From: Bacteroidales bacterium
Lineage (GTDB): Bacteria; Bacteroidota; Bacteroidia; Bacteroidales; VadinHA17
Length of the DNA: 47,741 bases
Reading direction: 5' to 3'
Assembly (NCBI GenBank): GCA_030596125.1
Contig: JAUVKT010000010.1
Coordinates: forward strand, 1 to 47,741
Shown in pieces: positions 27,020 to 37,262 of the stretch (its first letter is position 1; each line of letters starts with the position of its first letter). Made by a program: the position numbers and the translations under genes. Under the pieces are notes generated by a model. That model was not told the DNA's origin and searched no databases. It saw only the letters and a program-made list of their open reading frames with translations.

Positions 27020-27707
27020 CTTAGATAAAAAAGTCTTCTCTTCCCGACTTAAAAAAATATTGGGTTTCAGGCCCTCCGATCTGCGTATTTACGAAATGGC
27101 ATTTATACATAAATCGGCAACTCATACTCTTCCTGACGGAACACAGATCAACAATGAGAGACTTGAATTCCTTGGTGACACAGTGCTTGACACTGTTCTG
27201 TCTGAATTTCTGTTTGAAGTATATCCTGATGCCAATGAGGGAGAATTAACAAAAATCAGATCCAGAATAGTTAACAGACAGATGCTCAACAAGCTATCTC
27301 TTTCGATAGGGATAAACAATCTGCTTATAAGTCATCTTGATAAAAACAACCCTACCCAAAACCTTTACGGAGATGCCCTCGAAGCTCTGATAGGATCTGT
27401 TTTCGTTGATCGCGGTTATTCCAGGACAAAAAGATTCATTATAAACTCTATCATTAAAAACCACCTTGATCTCAGGAAAATTGTTACTACCGAAACCGAT
27501 TATAAGAGTCAGGTCTTTCAGTGGGCACAGAAATTAAATCGTCAGATCAGTTTTAACTATATCGAAGATTACGACTTTATCAATAAAAAAAGCCTCTTCA
27601 CCACGACATTGAAAATTGATCATGAAATATTTGGAGAAGGCAGCGGTACGTCAAAGAAAGAGGCAGAACAGATGGCCTCACTCCAGGCATGGAATAAAAT
27701 CAAATGA
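26940..27707 (+). CDS. rnc: Ribonuclease III
   Basis: RNase III cuts double-stranded RNA in rRNA and mRNA processing. From ATG 26940 the protein has 255 residues. The catalytic signature NNERLEFLGDTVLD is present with its acidic residues, as is GDALEALIGSVFVDRGY, which holds the second acidic pair. The C-terminal dsRNA-binding domain ends GEGSGTSKKEAEQMASLQAW. The conserved core begins near RLKKILGFRPSDL. Before it, no ATG or GTG occurs in frame outside the 107-bp repeat, so the repeat seems to provide the start codon and N-terminal residues (MVIWNRIKRIIIPL). A GTG at 26880 overlapping the fabF stop would give 275 residues. Confidence 0.93.
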   Translation: MVIWNRIKRIIIPLCKKNNYSFNTCFILDKKVFSSRLKKILGFRPSDLRIYEMAFIHKSATHTLPDGTQINNERLEFLGDTVLDTVLSEFLFEVYPDANEGELTKIRSRIVNRQMLNKLSLSIGINNLLISHLDKNNPTQNLYGDALEALIGSVFVDRGYSRTKRFIINSIIKNHLDLRKIVTTETDYKSQVFQWAQKLNRQISFNYIEDYDFINKKSLFTTTLKIDHEIFGEGSGTSKKEAEQMASLQAWNKIK

Positions 27708-27787
27708 ATATGATTCATGTATTGGAATTTCAAAAATATTCATTGATATCCACCGGGTTATATCATTTTAATAATTATTCTCGTATT

Positions 27788-28038
27788 AAAGGCTAAGGCT
27801 GAGGCTAAGGGATTTGACTGCTCATTGTAGGCTTATTAAATTCAATTTGTCTCTTTTCTTTATTTTTTAGACATACCTTTCCTATTTTCTTTTGTTTACT
27901 TATTTGAAATTTTTCAGCATTTCGCTCATAGTACTAGCATTCTTTAGCTTGTATCTATTTTATCTGCCCTGAAGGTATTACCTCGTCAGGCTTCTAAAAC
28001 CTCTTACCTCCCTTAGCCTCAGCCTCATCCTTAGCCTT
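27788..28038. repeat. Hexamer-based inverted repeat around an AT-rich spacer
   Basis: The left arm (27788-27812) reads AAAGGCTAAGGCTGAGGCTAAGGGA. The right arm (28010-28038) is its inverse with one additional hexamer. The arms are built from GGCTAA/GGCTGA units. The roughly 200-base spacer is AT-rich, with no open frame worth calling. Together this occupies most of the 429-base gap between rnc and the next gene; I see no RNA gene. It could be a MITE or a large hairpin. Confidence 0.75.
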
Positions 28039-28136
28039 GGAGAAAAATCAGAATTAGTAGTATAATTCCAATTATTACATTTTTTAATTAATTTGTGAAG
28101 CAATGTTCTTACCTTTATATATCATTAACCCAGCTA

Positions 28137-28577
28137 ATGAAACCTCAGGCGAAAAAAATAAAATTCACTTTAGCTGATGCTGGATTTGACAGCGCCCTTT
28201 TTCTGGGCCTGGTAACTCCTGAAGCTGATTATAAGATCTCTTTGTTACTTAACCGGGTACTTACGATCAAACTAAGCAGCGATAAACCTGTTATATTCGT
28301 AAATCATTCCGGAAACAAAGTAAGTTTCTCACGTTTCACCTCTGTTTCAGAACTCAACGATCTGAGTTATCAGCTCGTAAGTAATAAATCTAATGGCAAC
28401 ATATTTAGTAAAAAATATCCCAATATAGATTATTTACTCATTCTTAGCGACAGTATTTCAAAGGAAACAGAGGATAGAATCGTATCAGGACTAAGGGGTA
28501 CAAAAGAGATAACGGCTGTCTTTTTACTTGAGCCAGAATCACATATAAGTAATAATATTGTTTTACAAATGCTTTAA
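28137..28577 (+). CDS. IPExxxVDY-like family protein
   Basis: This 146-residue cytosolic protein starts at ATG 28137; an upstream in-frame start at 28095 adds 14 unlikely residues. It has an early LADAGFDSALFLGLVTPEADYKIS segment, then KKYPNIDYLLIL near residue 100, where the Bacteroidota IPExxxVDY family has its name-giving motif in the form I/FxxKxxxxDY. The family often sits between rnc and pyruvate kinase. Here the rnc neighbour is kept, but pyk is absent and a different gene follows. The motif match is degenerate, so the assignment rests on both position and pattern. Molecular function is unknown. Confidence 0.65.
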   Translation: MKPQAKKIKFTLADAGFDSALFLGLVTPEADYKISLLLNRVLTIKLSSDKPVIFVNHSGNKVSFSRFTSVSELNDLSYQLVSNKSNGNIFSKKYPNIDYLLILSDSISKETEDRIVSGLRGTKEITAVFLLEPESHISNNIVLQML

Positions 28578-28580
28578 ACC

Positions 28581-29072
28581 ATGGAAGACCTCTATTTTAA
28601 TCTCGCAAAGGAAGAATTCTCAAAAGGACGCAAAATCCTTATATGGGTCTTTGCCTCTCTGATAACAATAGCAGGTGCATGGGGCCTCTTTTTGCAGATT
28701 TTTAAGAATACTGAATATACCAATCTGGGAATACCGGTGGTACTACTCTGTGTCGGGGCTTTTCTCTATTTTATTGCAATACTGGCAACTGTTAAGAGGA
28801 AAACACATTATTTTAAAGTGGATAACGATACAATTGCCTATCGCTACGGGCTGATTTTCTCAACAGCACGTTCATATAATTGGGAGGATGTTAAAACCAT
28901 TTACTTCCCTCCACATACAAAAAAAGCGACTATTGTTATGCATAATGGCAATATTGTTAATATAGATCTTACATGGATCGAAAAAAATAAATCCAGATCT
29001 ATAAGAAAACACCTCTATTATACCGGTCATAAAAAGTCAAAGGAAATATTCAAAAAGCATAAAAAAAAATGA
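28581..29072 (+). CDS. Membrane protein with two helices and a PH-like tail
   Basis: This 163-residue protein has two hydrophobic segments (about residues 18-39 and 49-71) followed by a beta-rich cytosolic part. It contains VDNDTIAYRYG, a Trp-containing VKTIYFPPHTKKATIVMHNGNIVNIDLTW-type strand pair (in part) and a very lysine-rich C-terminal helix. The design resembles the protein at 10144 and YcxB-like membrane proteins, but they are not obvious paralogues by sequence. It starts 3 bases after the preceding stop codon, so the two are cotranscribed. No enzymatic motif is seen. Confidence 0.65.
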   Translation: MEDLYFNLAKEEFSKGRKILIWVFASLITIAGAWGLFLQIFKNTEYTNLGIPVVLLCVGAFLYFIAILATVKRKTHYFKVDNDTIAYRYGLIFSTARSYNWEDVKTIYFPPHTKKATIVMHNGNIVNIDLTWIEKNKSRSIRKHLYYTGHKKSKEIFKKHKKK

Positions 29073-29215
29073 GCGACCAGATATCCTGATACGCTCATTC
29101 CTAACTAACCCTAAAACCTAAACCTAAATATGAAAAGTGTAGAACTTTTCTTTTGGGAAAGAGGTGCCGTAACACCTCTTCGATTTCTCTTTAACCCAAA
29201 TCTAACCTATGAAAA
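29069..29215 (+). promoter_or_regulatory. Hairpin-rich intergenic tract before the two-component genes
   Basis: The 425 bases between 29073 and 29497 hold three hairpins: ATGAGCG/CGCTCAT (29069-29098), GAAAAGT/ACTTTTC (29132-29150) and AAGAGGTG/CACCTCTT (29159-29180). A tract of CTAACC-like units lies at 29100-29128, and TAACCCAAATCTAACC follows. The first hairpin probably ends the upstream operon. The 83-residue frame starting at 29130 has no protein-like composition and is not called as a gene. Beyond about 29216 I see only AT-rich sequence. Confidence 0.5.
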
Positions 29216-29497
29216 AAACCTCACTTCAATAATAACAAATAACGTGCCAGAAATAAATAACAATGAATGCAATAAATATTTTCTGTTATATTCTAACTCA
29301 AAACCTCAGATGATTATTACCCATTTCCTTATAATATACTGTGCTGTGGCTGCCAGCCATAACCTCCTGACAGATTGTTAAATAGTGTTAAATTATAATT
29401 ATTCTTAGATTTATGGAATACATTTGCAGTTACAGGCAGGATTATCAGTTAACACCTGTTCAGATTGCAAATAAATCATAAAGCCTGACTGCAACAG

Positions 29498-31048
29498 ATG
29501 GAAAGACGAACCATAGTTATTCTTGCAATAGTATTTTCGATAGTCTTAACAGGACTTATTCTTGTGCAGATATACTGGATCAAAAATGCTTTTGATGCAA
29601 AAGAACAGCAGTTCAGGGTACAGGTAAGCAATGCTCTGGATGTAGTGGTTCTGGAGATGGAAAAGCAGGAGATGATCAATCGCATTGTCGAAGAGATAGA
29701 TATTCCAAGCGCCGACTCGGTTGTTGCAATTATACCATCTCATTCCTCACTTGCCCGGCAACTACAGAGATATCAACCAGTATCAAGACTGATGCAAATA
29801 TCAGGAGCCGTTGAAAATGAAATCTCACTCACTATAAACAGGAAAGGACAGAAAATCATATTCTACTCTGATGAGGAATTTTTTTACCCGGATGATCAAC
29901 CTCCCGAGCTTTCCATAGAAAGTATAAAAGCAGGTATTTCCGACAGGCTTAATAATAAAACCGTACTGCTTGAGAATATAATGGGCAGAATATTATCCGA
30001 AATACCACCACTTGCCGAAAGAGTTGATCCGGATGAGATAAATTCATTGTTAAGCAGCACCCTTTTAAGGGTTGGGATTAACGTGGGCTATGAATATGGC
30101 ATAAATGACGGCGAAGAGACAATTTATAATTCCGGAAATTTCTCTTTAGGAGCACCTTCAAGCAAATATCTCAGGCAACTATTCCCTAATGATCCTGTCC
30201 CCGGACGGTACAGGCTTACACTATATTTTCCTAAGGAGACGAAATATCTGATATCGCAGGTAGGGTTTATGGGATTCTCTTCAATCTTTATCACATTGAT
30301 ACTGATATTCTTTTCGGCAACGAATATAATTATAATATTACGACAGAAGCGGCTTTCCGAAATCCGGACCGACTTTATCAATAATATGACGCATGAACTT
30401 AAAACGCCAATCTCTACTATATCACTGGCATCCCAGATGATGGCAGACAAGACCCTTTCATCGAGTCAGAAAAATCTTGATAATATATCCAAGATCCTCA
30501 ACGATGAGAGTATGCGACTGAAATATCAGGTTGAGAAAGTGCTTCAGGCATCTGTTTTTGATAGTGGCTCAATGAATCTGAAGTTTATTGAGTTAGATAT
30601 CAGAATATTATTGAGGAATGTAATTGAGAATTTCTCGTTACAACTGACCGACCGTGATGGTACAATAGAGACCGGCTTTGGTGCAAAGAGCCACATCGCA
30701 GTTGTAGATGAAGTGCATTTTTCAAACATGATGTCAAACCTTATTGACAACGCTATCAAATATTCCGGTAATATTCCCAGAATATCAGTAAAGACACAGG
30801 ACACAAAGTCAGAGATCACTGTTTCTGTTTCTGACATGGGCATTGGCATCAAAAAGGAAGACCTTAGAAGAATTTTTGAGAAATTCTATCGTGTGCCTAC
30901 CGGTAACAGACACAATGTAAAGGGATTTGGTCTTGGTTTAAGCTATGTTAAAAAAGTAGTTGATGAGCATAACGGACATATATCAGTTATCAGTAATGTT
31001 GGAAAAGGTACTACCTTTGAAATAATTATTCCTAAAAAGAGAAAATAA
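29498..31048 (+). CDS. Membrane sensor histidine kinase (RprX-like)
   Basis: This 516-residue kinase has an N-terminal membrane helix (about 7-27), a periplasmic sensor region of about 220 residues, a second helix near 255-277, and then the catalytic core. His299 in FINNMTHELKTPISTI is the phosphorylated residue. The ATP-binding domain shows NLIDNAIKYSG (N box), DMGIGIKKEDLRRIFEKFYR (G1/F boxes) and KGFGLGLSYVKKVV (G2 box). The architecture and the QIYWIKNAF segment after the first helix resemble Bacteroides RprX. The regulator gene follows after 1 base. The signal sensed is unknown. Confidence 0.9.
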   Translation: MERRTIVILAIVFSIVLTGLILVQIYWIKNAFDAKEQQFRVQVSNALDVVVLEMEKQEMINRIVEEIDIPSADSVVAIIPSHSSLARQLQRYQPVSRLMQISGAVENEISLTINRKGQKIIFYSDEEFFYPDDQPPELSIESIKAGISDRLNNKTVLLENIMGRILSEIPPLAERVDPDEINSLLSSTLLRVGINVGYEYGINDGEETIYNSGNFSLGAPSSKYLRQLFPNDPVPGRYRLTLYFPKETKYLISQVGFMGFSSIFITLILIFFSATNIIIILRQKRLSEIRTDFINNMTHELKTPISTISLASQMMADKTLSSSQKNLDNISKILNDESMRLKYQVEKVLQASVFDSGSMNLKFIELDIRILLRNVIENFSLQLTDRDGTIETGFGAKSHIAVVDEVHFSNMMSNLIDNAIKYSGNIPRISVKTQDTKSEITVSVSDMGIGIKKEDLRRIFEKFYRVPTGNRHNVKGFGLGLSYVKKVVDEHNGHISVISNVGKGTTFEIIIPKKRK

Positions 31049-31049
31049 G

Positions 31050-31736
31050 ATGGTAAAAATATTACTTGCAGAAGATGATAGTAACCTTGGCTCCCTTTTA
31101 AGAGACTATCTGAAGGCAAAAAATTATGAAGCCGTCCTTCTGCCGGATGGGGCCGAAGCATGGAAGGCATTTAATAAAGAAAAATTTGACATCTGTCTGA
31201 TTGATGTCATGATGCCCAAAACCGATGGGATCACACTTGCGAAGCAAATACGCGAGGCAAACAGTGATATTCCTATTATATTTCTCACAGCAAAGAATCT
31301 GGAAAGGGATGTTATTGAAGGATTCACTGCAGGCGCAGATGATTATATTACCAAACCTTTCTCAATGGAAGAACTTCTATACAGGATAGAGGCTGTATTA
31401 AGAAGAACTAAGGGAAGTCATAATGAGAGCCACGACAAGTTTATTATAGGGAAATATACCTTTTACCCCCTTACCCGGATTCTCGGGCACAAGGATGGTT
31501 CACAGAAACTGACTACCAAGGAATCAGAACTGCTTAGGCTTCTGTGCAGACATGAAAATGAGATACTTGAAAGAAACTTTGCCCTGAAATCAATCTGGAT
31601 AGATGATAATTACTTCAATGCCAGAAGCATGGATGTATATATCACAAAACTGAGAAAATACCTCAGGGATGATTCATCCATATCAATCCTGAATGTCCAT
31701 GGGAAAGGATATAAACTTATTACCAATATCAAGTAA
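31050..31736 (+). CDS. rprY: OmpR-type response regulator (RprY-like)
   Basis: The 228-residue partner of the kinase at 29498 has a receiver domain (about 1-120) with acidic pocket Glu8-Asp9-Asp10, phosphoacceptor Asp52 in LIDVMMPKTDG, Thr/Lys in FLTAKN and DDYITKPFSMEEL. The DNA-binding winged helix (about 130-228) includes LTTKESELLRLLC and FNARSMDVYITKLRKYL. The opening AEDDSNLGSLLRDYLKAKNY and the KPFSMEELLYRIEA segment closely resemble Bacteroides RprY as I remember it. RprY regulates energy and stress genes there; the same targets here are only inferred. A terminator follows at 31778. Confidence 0.88.
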   Translation: MVKILLAEDDSNLGSLLRDYLKAKNYEAVLLPDGAEAWKAFNKEKFDICLIDVMMPKTDGITLAKQIREANSDIPIIFLTAKNLERDVIEGFTAGADDYITKPFSMEELLYRIEAVLRRTKGSHNESHDKFIIGKYTFYPLTRILGHKDGSQKLTTKESELLRLLCRHENEILERNFALKSIWIDDNYFNARSMDVYITKLRKYLRDDSSISILNVHGKGYKLITNIK

Positions 31737-31777
31737 TATCTGATAAAAATCTATTTTGTTACCTGATGGCACACAAA

Positions 31778-31811
31778 AATAACCCTTTCTGGTAAACCGG
31801 AAAGGGTTATT
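31778..31811. terminator. Bidirectional terminator between rprY-like gene and lepA
   Basis: AATAACCCTTTC pairs with GAAAGGGTTATT, and the stem extends through TGG/CCG around TAAA. On the minus strand it is followed by TTTTTG, so it suits lepA best; it may also stop the plus-strand operon. CTTAGGTTAG-type sequence follows, echoing the CTAACC tract at 29100. Confidence 0.75.
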
Positions 31812-31915
31812 AGCTTAGGTTAGATTTTAGGATTAAGGTATATCTTAACTACCTTAAGTCATAACGACGCGACTAAAATAGTACAATTATATTACTTACA
31901 AAAGTAATTCACATT

Positions 31916-33703
31916 TTAATCCATCTTCAAAACAGCAAGAAATGCCTGTTGTGGAACTTCAACATTCCCAACCTGCCTCATTCTTTTTTTGCCTTTTTTC
32001 TGTTTTTCCAGCAATTTGCGTTTACGTGTGATATCGCCCCCATAACATTTTGCAGTAACATCCTTTCTCAATGCTTTTACAGTCTCCCTTGCGATAATCT
32101 TTGCCCCTATGGCTGCCTGAATGGCAATATCAAACTGTTGGCGGGGAATTAATTCTTTAAGCTTAACACACATCTTTCGTCCAAAATCGTACGCATGTCC
32201 CCTGAAGATAAGTGTAGACAGGGCATCAACCATCTCTCCGTTAAGAAGTACATCAAGGCGAACCAGATCGGCTTTCCGGTATGACGAATAATGATAATCA
32301 AATGAGGCATAACCTTTGGAAATACTTTTGAGCTTATCATAGAAGTCAAAAACAATCTCCGAAAGGGGCATTTCAAAGGTTATTTCTACCCGATCAGTAG
32401 AAAGGTATACTTGGTTCTTAAAAGTACCTCTTTTATCGATGCATAGATTCATAATCTGACCAACATAATCAGACTTAGTAATAATCTGGGCATTAATATA
32501 CGGCTCTTCAATACGATCTATATTAGTAACATGAGGTAGCCCTGACGGGTTATGAACATCAACAACACCGTCTCTCGTGGTATAAACTTTGAAGGAGACG
32601 TTTGGGACTGTCGTAATAACATCCATATCAAATTCCCTGTCGAGCCTTTCCTGTATTATCTCCATATGCAACAACCCGAGAAATCCGCATCTGAATCCAA
32701 ATCCGAGGGCTGCTGACGATTCCGGAACAAATGTTAATGATGCATCATTCAGCTGAAGTCGCTCAATTGATGACCTTAAATCCTCATAATCGTCAGCATC
32801 TACCGGGTAAAGCCCTGCAAATACCATTGGCTTAACATCTTCAAATCCGTCAACTCCTATCTCACAAGGTTCTTTAACATGAGTAATTGTATCTCCCACC
32901 TTCACCTCGCTGGAAATTTTTATTCCTGAAATTATATATCCTACATCTCCCGCACTCATTTTGTTTCTGGGCTCCTGCCTGATCTTCAAAACACCTATCT
33001 CGTCAGCATTATACTCACTTCCGGTATTAATAAACTTAACAAGATCTCCCTTACTTATTGTGCCGTTAATGATTTTATAATAGGCAATTATTCCTCTGAA
33101 TGAATTATAGACAGAATCAAATATTAAAGCTTGCAACGGAATTTCGGGATCGCCTGAAGGTGGAGGAACCAGTTCAACAATTCTCTCCAGGATCCTGTCC
33201 ACTCCCATCCCGGTTTTGGCACTCGCTTCAATAATATCATCACGATCACAGCCAAGCAAATCAACGATCTGATCCTTCACATCATCAGGCATAGCATTGG
33301 TCATGTCCATTTTATTCAATACCGGAATAACTTCGAGGTCACTATCAATAGCCATATAAAGATTTGAAATTGTCTGGGCCTGGATTCCCTGCGTTGCATC
33401 AACAACAAGTAGAGCTCCTTCACAAGCTGCAATAGATCGTGAAACCTCATATGAAAAGTCAACATGTCCGGGGGTGTCAATCAGATTCAGGATATACTGC
33501 TTATTATCCTGCGAATAATTCATCTGTATAGCATGACTCTTAATGGTAATTCCACGCTCCCTTTCCAGATCCATATTATCAAGAACCTGCTCCTTAAGCT
33601 CTCTTTCTGATAATGTACCTGTCAACTCCAGCATCCTGTCTGCCAGGGTGCTTTTGCCATGATCAATATGTGCTATGATACAGAAATTACGAATATTATT
33701 CAT
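31916..33703 (-). CDS. lepA: Elongation factor 4 (LepA)
   Basis: LepA is a ribosome-bound GTPase that acts in initiation or back-translocation. From ATG 33703 it has 595 residues, close to E. coli (599). GTPase motifs are [18 protein letters not shown] and NKMD. The LepA-specific C-terminal domain ends with [20 protein letters not shown], including the conserved basic run. An in-frame ATG at 33718 would add MKDPQ. It is on the minus strand downstream of groEL, but separated from it by a terminator and about 150 bases, so it is a separate unit. Confidence 0.97.
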   Translation of the reverse strand: MNNIRNFCIIAHIDHGKSTLADRMLELTGTLSERELKEQVLDNMDLERERGITIKSHAIQMNYSQDNKQYILNLIDTPGHVDFSYEVSRSIAACEGALLVVDATQGIQAQTISNLYMAIDSDLEVIPVLNKMDMTNAMPDDVKDQIVDLLGCDRDDIIEASAKTGMGVDRILERIVELVPPPSGDPEIPLQALIFDSVYNSFRGIIAYYKIINGTISKGDLVKFINTGSEYNADEIGVLKIRQEPRNKMSAGDVGYIISGIKISSEVKVGDTITHVKEPCEIGVDGFEDVKPMVFAGLYPVDADDYEDLRSSIERLQLNDASLTFVPESSAALGFGFRCGFLGLLHMEIIQERLDREFDMDVITTVPNVSFKVYTTRDGVVDVHNPSGLPHVTNIDRIEEPYINAQIITKSDYVGQIMNLCIDKRGTFKNQVYLSTDRVEITFEMPLSEIVFDFYDKLKSISKGYASFDYHYSSYRKADLVRLDVLLNGEMVDALSTLIFRGHAYDFGRKMCVKLKELIPRQQFDIAIQAAIGAKIIARETVKALRKDVTAKCYGGDITRKRKLLEKQKKGKKRMRQVGNVEVPQQAFLAVLKMD

Positions 33704-33786
33704 CTGAGGATCCTTCAACTAATATGCGCAAATATAGCAAATAAACGGGATAGAATAAGGGTTATACGATGTTTGGGGAAAATGCA

Positions 33787-33820
33787 AAAAGGGATGTAAT
33801 CTATAAGACACATCCCTTTT
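33787..33820 (-). terminator. Terminator of groESL
   Basis: AAAAGGGATGT pairs with ACATCCCTTTT around a 12-base loop, with a T-rich 3' side on the minus strand. It lies 52 bases after the groEL stop. Confidence 0.85.
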
Positions 33821-33823
33821 ACT

Positions 33824-33867
33824 ATTCGAGTAATTCGCGTAATTCGAATCAATTCGTGCAATTCGTG
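33824..33867. repeat. Degenerate 9-10 bp AATTCG tandem tract
   Basis: On the minus strand the sequence reads CACGAATTG, CACGAATTG, ATTCGAATTA, CGCGAATTA, CTCGAATAG. These are five successive units with a common GAATT core, between the groEL stop and its terminator. Confidence 0.75.
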
Positions 33868-33871
33868 AGAA

Positions 33872-35512
<1,641 letters not shown>

Positions 35513-35535
35513 TTATTTAAATTATTATCTCTTTT

Positions 35536-35814
35536 TTATACAATATAAAGTACATCTGTCTGTGACATGAGAAGATAGTCAACACCATCAATGTCGAGTT
35601 CCTGTCCGCCATATTTACCATAAAGCACAACATCTCCGATCTTTACTTCCATCTCTTCGTCTTTCTTTTTTGCCCCAACGAGTATCACACTTCCCATTTG
35701 TGGTTTCTCCTTTGCACTATCGGGAATTATGATGCCACTTGCGGTTGTTTCATCCGCATCATGAGGTTTAACAAGTACTTTTCCTGCTAAAATTTTACCT
35801 TTTAAATCTGCCAT
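35536..35814 (-). CDS. groS: Co-chaperonin GroES
   Basis: GroES caps the GroEL ring. From ATG 35814 the protein has 92 residues, starting [17 protein letters not shown]; an upstream in-frame ATG at 35826 adds MNKK. The mobile loop is [22 protein letters not shown], read in two parts: [13 protein letters not shown], which contacts GroEL, and [10 protein letters not shown]. The end, [11 protein letters not shown], is typical. It begins the groESL operon, about 50 bases downstream of a candidate -24/-12 promoter. The preceding secG gene has its own terminator, so groES needs its own promoter. Confidence 0.98.
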   Translation of the reverse strand: MADLKGKILAGKVLVKPHDADETTASGIIIPDSAKEKPQMGSVILVGAKKKDEEMEVKIGDVVLYGKYGGQELDIDGVDYLLMSQTDVLYIV

Positions 35815-35860
35815 TTTCTTATTCATTAAGGTTTCTAATTAAGTTTACCGACAACCCCCT

Positions 35861-35883
35861 TTTTACACAATCTGTGCCAAAAT
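35861..35883 (-). promoter_or_regulatory. Candidate sigma-54 (-24/-12) site before groES
   Basis: On the minus strand TTTTGGCACAGATTGTGT contains GG and GT with the 10-base spacing of sigma-54 promoters (consensus TGGCAC-N5-TTGC). The -12 GC is GT here. It lies about 50 bases before the groES ATG, and a sigma-54 activator gene is 2 kb away on the same strand. Confidence 0.42.
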
Positions 35884-35923
35884 GATTATTGTCAGTCCGG
35901 AGGATATAAAATGGACATTATAA

Positions 35924-35956
35924 CAAAAAAATGTCAGTTTAGTGACAAACTGACAT
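35924..35956 (-). terminator. Terminator of the secG operon
   Basis: Minus-strand ATGTCAGTTT and AAACTGACAT form a 10-bp stem around GTCACT, followed by a T run. It lies 25 bases after the secG stop. Confidence 0.93.
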
Positions 35957-35980
35957 TCTGTTTTATAAGGTATATGGATC

Positions 35981-36334
35981 CTACTCCTGATTGTCTTGCG
36001 GGTCTTCTTCCTGCAACGGCATAGCAGTAGGTAGTGTTGGAATTGCACTGGGATCAATTGCGTTTATTATCTGATCCTGTATTCTGGATTCCTGTTCCTG
36101 CTGTGAACGAGGGATTGCGGCAGTAGCTGCGACGCTAAGAATAAGAATGGCAACTGCAAGTGTCCATGTCGACTTCTCAAGAAAATCAGCAGTCTTACGT
36201 ACACCCATTGACTGTCCGGTTGATGTAAAATTGGCAGCCAGACCTCCACCTTTTGAGTTTTGTACCAATACAACAAGTATTTGTAAAAAACAGGCCACTA
36301 TAATTAACACCGAAACAAAAATATAAATACCCAT
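35981..36334 (-). CDS. secG: Preprotein translocase subunit SecG
   Basis: SecG stabilises the SecYEG channel and assists SecA-driven export. The 117 residues have two membrane helices (about 3-22 and 57-76). The conserved cytosolic loop has VLVQNSKGGGLAANF and then MGVRKTADFLEKSTW, typical of SecG. The C-terminal 35 residues are Gln/Glu/Pro-rich and likely disordered, as in other Bacteroidota. It lies 11 bases after the upstream gene and is followed by a strong terminator, so it ends the four-gene unit that starts with the sigma-54 activator. Confidence 0.95.
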   Translation of the reverse strand: MGIYIFVSVLIIVACFLQILVVLVQNSKGGGLAANFTSTGQSMGVRKTADFLEKSTWTLAVAILILSVAATAAIPRSQQEQESRIQDQIINAIDPSAIPTLPTAMPLQEEDPQDNQE

Positions 36335-36345
36335 CTTCCTCTGGT

Positions 36346-37260
36346 TTATGAAATTAATCTTTCTATCTTCTCAATTTGCGTCGCAAAGTAACTACTTTTT
36401 TCCGGGAATTTCAAACTTAATTTTTCATAAACCATTATTGCCTTAGTATAATATTGCTGACTTATATAAATCTTAGCCAGTGTCTCCGTAATAAGCCCGG
36501 GTGTTGTATCCTCAATCCCTTCGGTAATATCCTGAACAGGCTCATCAATTTTCTCCCTTTGAGGCTCAATTCTGGGATTTGCCTCAAGAAACCTGTCAAC
36601 CAACTGATCTATTGTAATTTCCTTAGTTTCTGGTTCAATATCAACCAGATAATCAGAATCTTCATGTGAAGCATCATCAAAATCGAGCAGGTCATCTGCT
36701 GATAATCTCAGACCAGCATCTTTTTCAGCAGGTTCATGTCCGGCAGTGATATCATATTCCTCATCCAGAACTAAAATATCATCACTCTTCTCCCTCTCCT
36801 TCTTTCTCCCACTCTCCCATTCTCCCACTCTCCCATTCTCCCACTCTTCTCCCTCTTCTTCCCCTCCTCCGATCTCAGCCAGTCTTCCTTCAATTTCTGC
36901 CAGCAACTCTTCCCTGCTCCTGCCCGAAACAGTCCCATATGGTGAACCTGTTTCATCTTTTTGTATTTCTGCATCCTCCAAATTATCAGGGACCATTACT
37001 CCGTGATCACTAATTTTTGAACTATATCCGGTATCCGTAAGAATAAAATACAAAGCTTCCCTGTCTGCTATGTAAACAGCATTCTTTTTTAAAGTCTCTT
37101 CAAAGGCCATACTATCGTTAGTATAAAGAGTCTTAAGCAACAATGTGTAAGCTGTCTGAAAATAAGGATAATTTGAAACGATATTAGTAAGATCGGTAAT
37201 ATCATTAACAGATGACTTACCAATACCCTTAACCATATCTAAAAATTCTCCCCTCTTCAT
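36346..37260 (-). CDS. Hypothetical protein with in-frame octamer repeat and TPR-like end
   Basis: The 304-residue soluble protein begins with a helical region (GEFLDMVKGIGKSSVNDITDL and two hairpin-like helices) and ends in TPR-like helices (LAKIYISQQYYTKAIMVYEKLSLKFPEK). In between is a long acidic, low-complexity stretch. Near residues 131-153 it contains EWENGRVGEWESGRKK, encoded by five perfect 8-bp units at 36805-36844; the tract adds whole codons because three units equal eight codons. No signal peptide is seen. Homologues of this gene commonly lie between lptE and secG in Bacteroidota; the function is unknown to me. It lies 2 bases from the lptE-like stop. Confidence 0.75.
   Translation of the reverse strand: MKRGEFLDMVKGIGKSSVNDITDLTNIVSNYPYFQTAYTLLLKTLYTNDSMAFEETLKKNAVYIADREALYFILTDTGYSSKISDHGVMVPDNLEDAEIQKDETGSPYGTVSGRSREELLAEIEGRLAEIGGGEEEGEEWENGRVGEWESGRKKEREKSDDILVLDEEYDITAGHEPAEKDAGLRLSADDLLDFDDASHEDSDYLVDIEPETKEITIDQLVDRFLEANPRIEPQREKIDEPVQDITEGIEDTTPGLITETLAKIYISQQYYTKAIMVYEKLSLKFPEKSSYFATQIEKIERLIS
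36805..36844. repeat. 8-bp tandem repeat inside a coding sequence
   Basis: TCTCCCAC and TCTCCCAT alternate for five exact units, flanked by imperfect TCTTCTCCC units to about 36873. On the coding strand it reads GTGGGAGA/ATGGGAGA. Confidence 0.93.
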
Positions 37261-37262
37261 TT

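Noticed and set aside
29130-29381. Open frame of 83 codons before the histidine kinase
   Set aside because: It begins inside a hairpin, has an odd amino-acid mix and no family pattern; the region is better explained as a structured spacer.
35815-35923. CIRCE-type operator before groESL
   Set aside because: I looked for TTAGCACTC and its inverse with 9-base spacing and found neither half.
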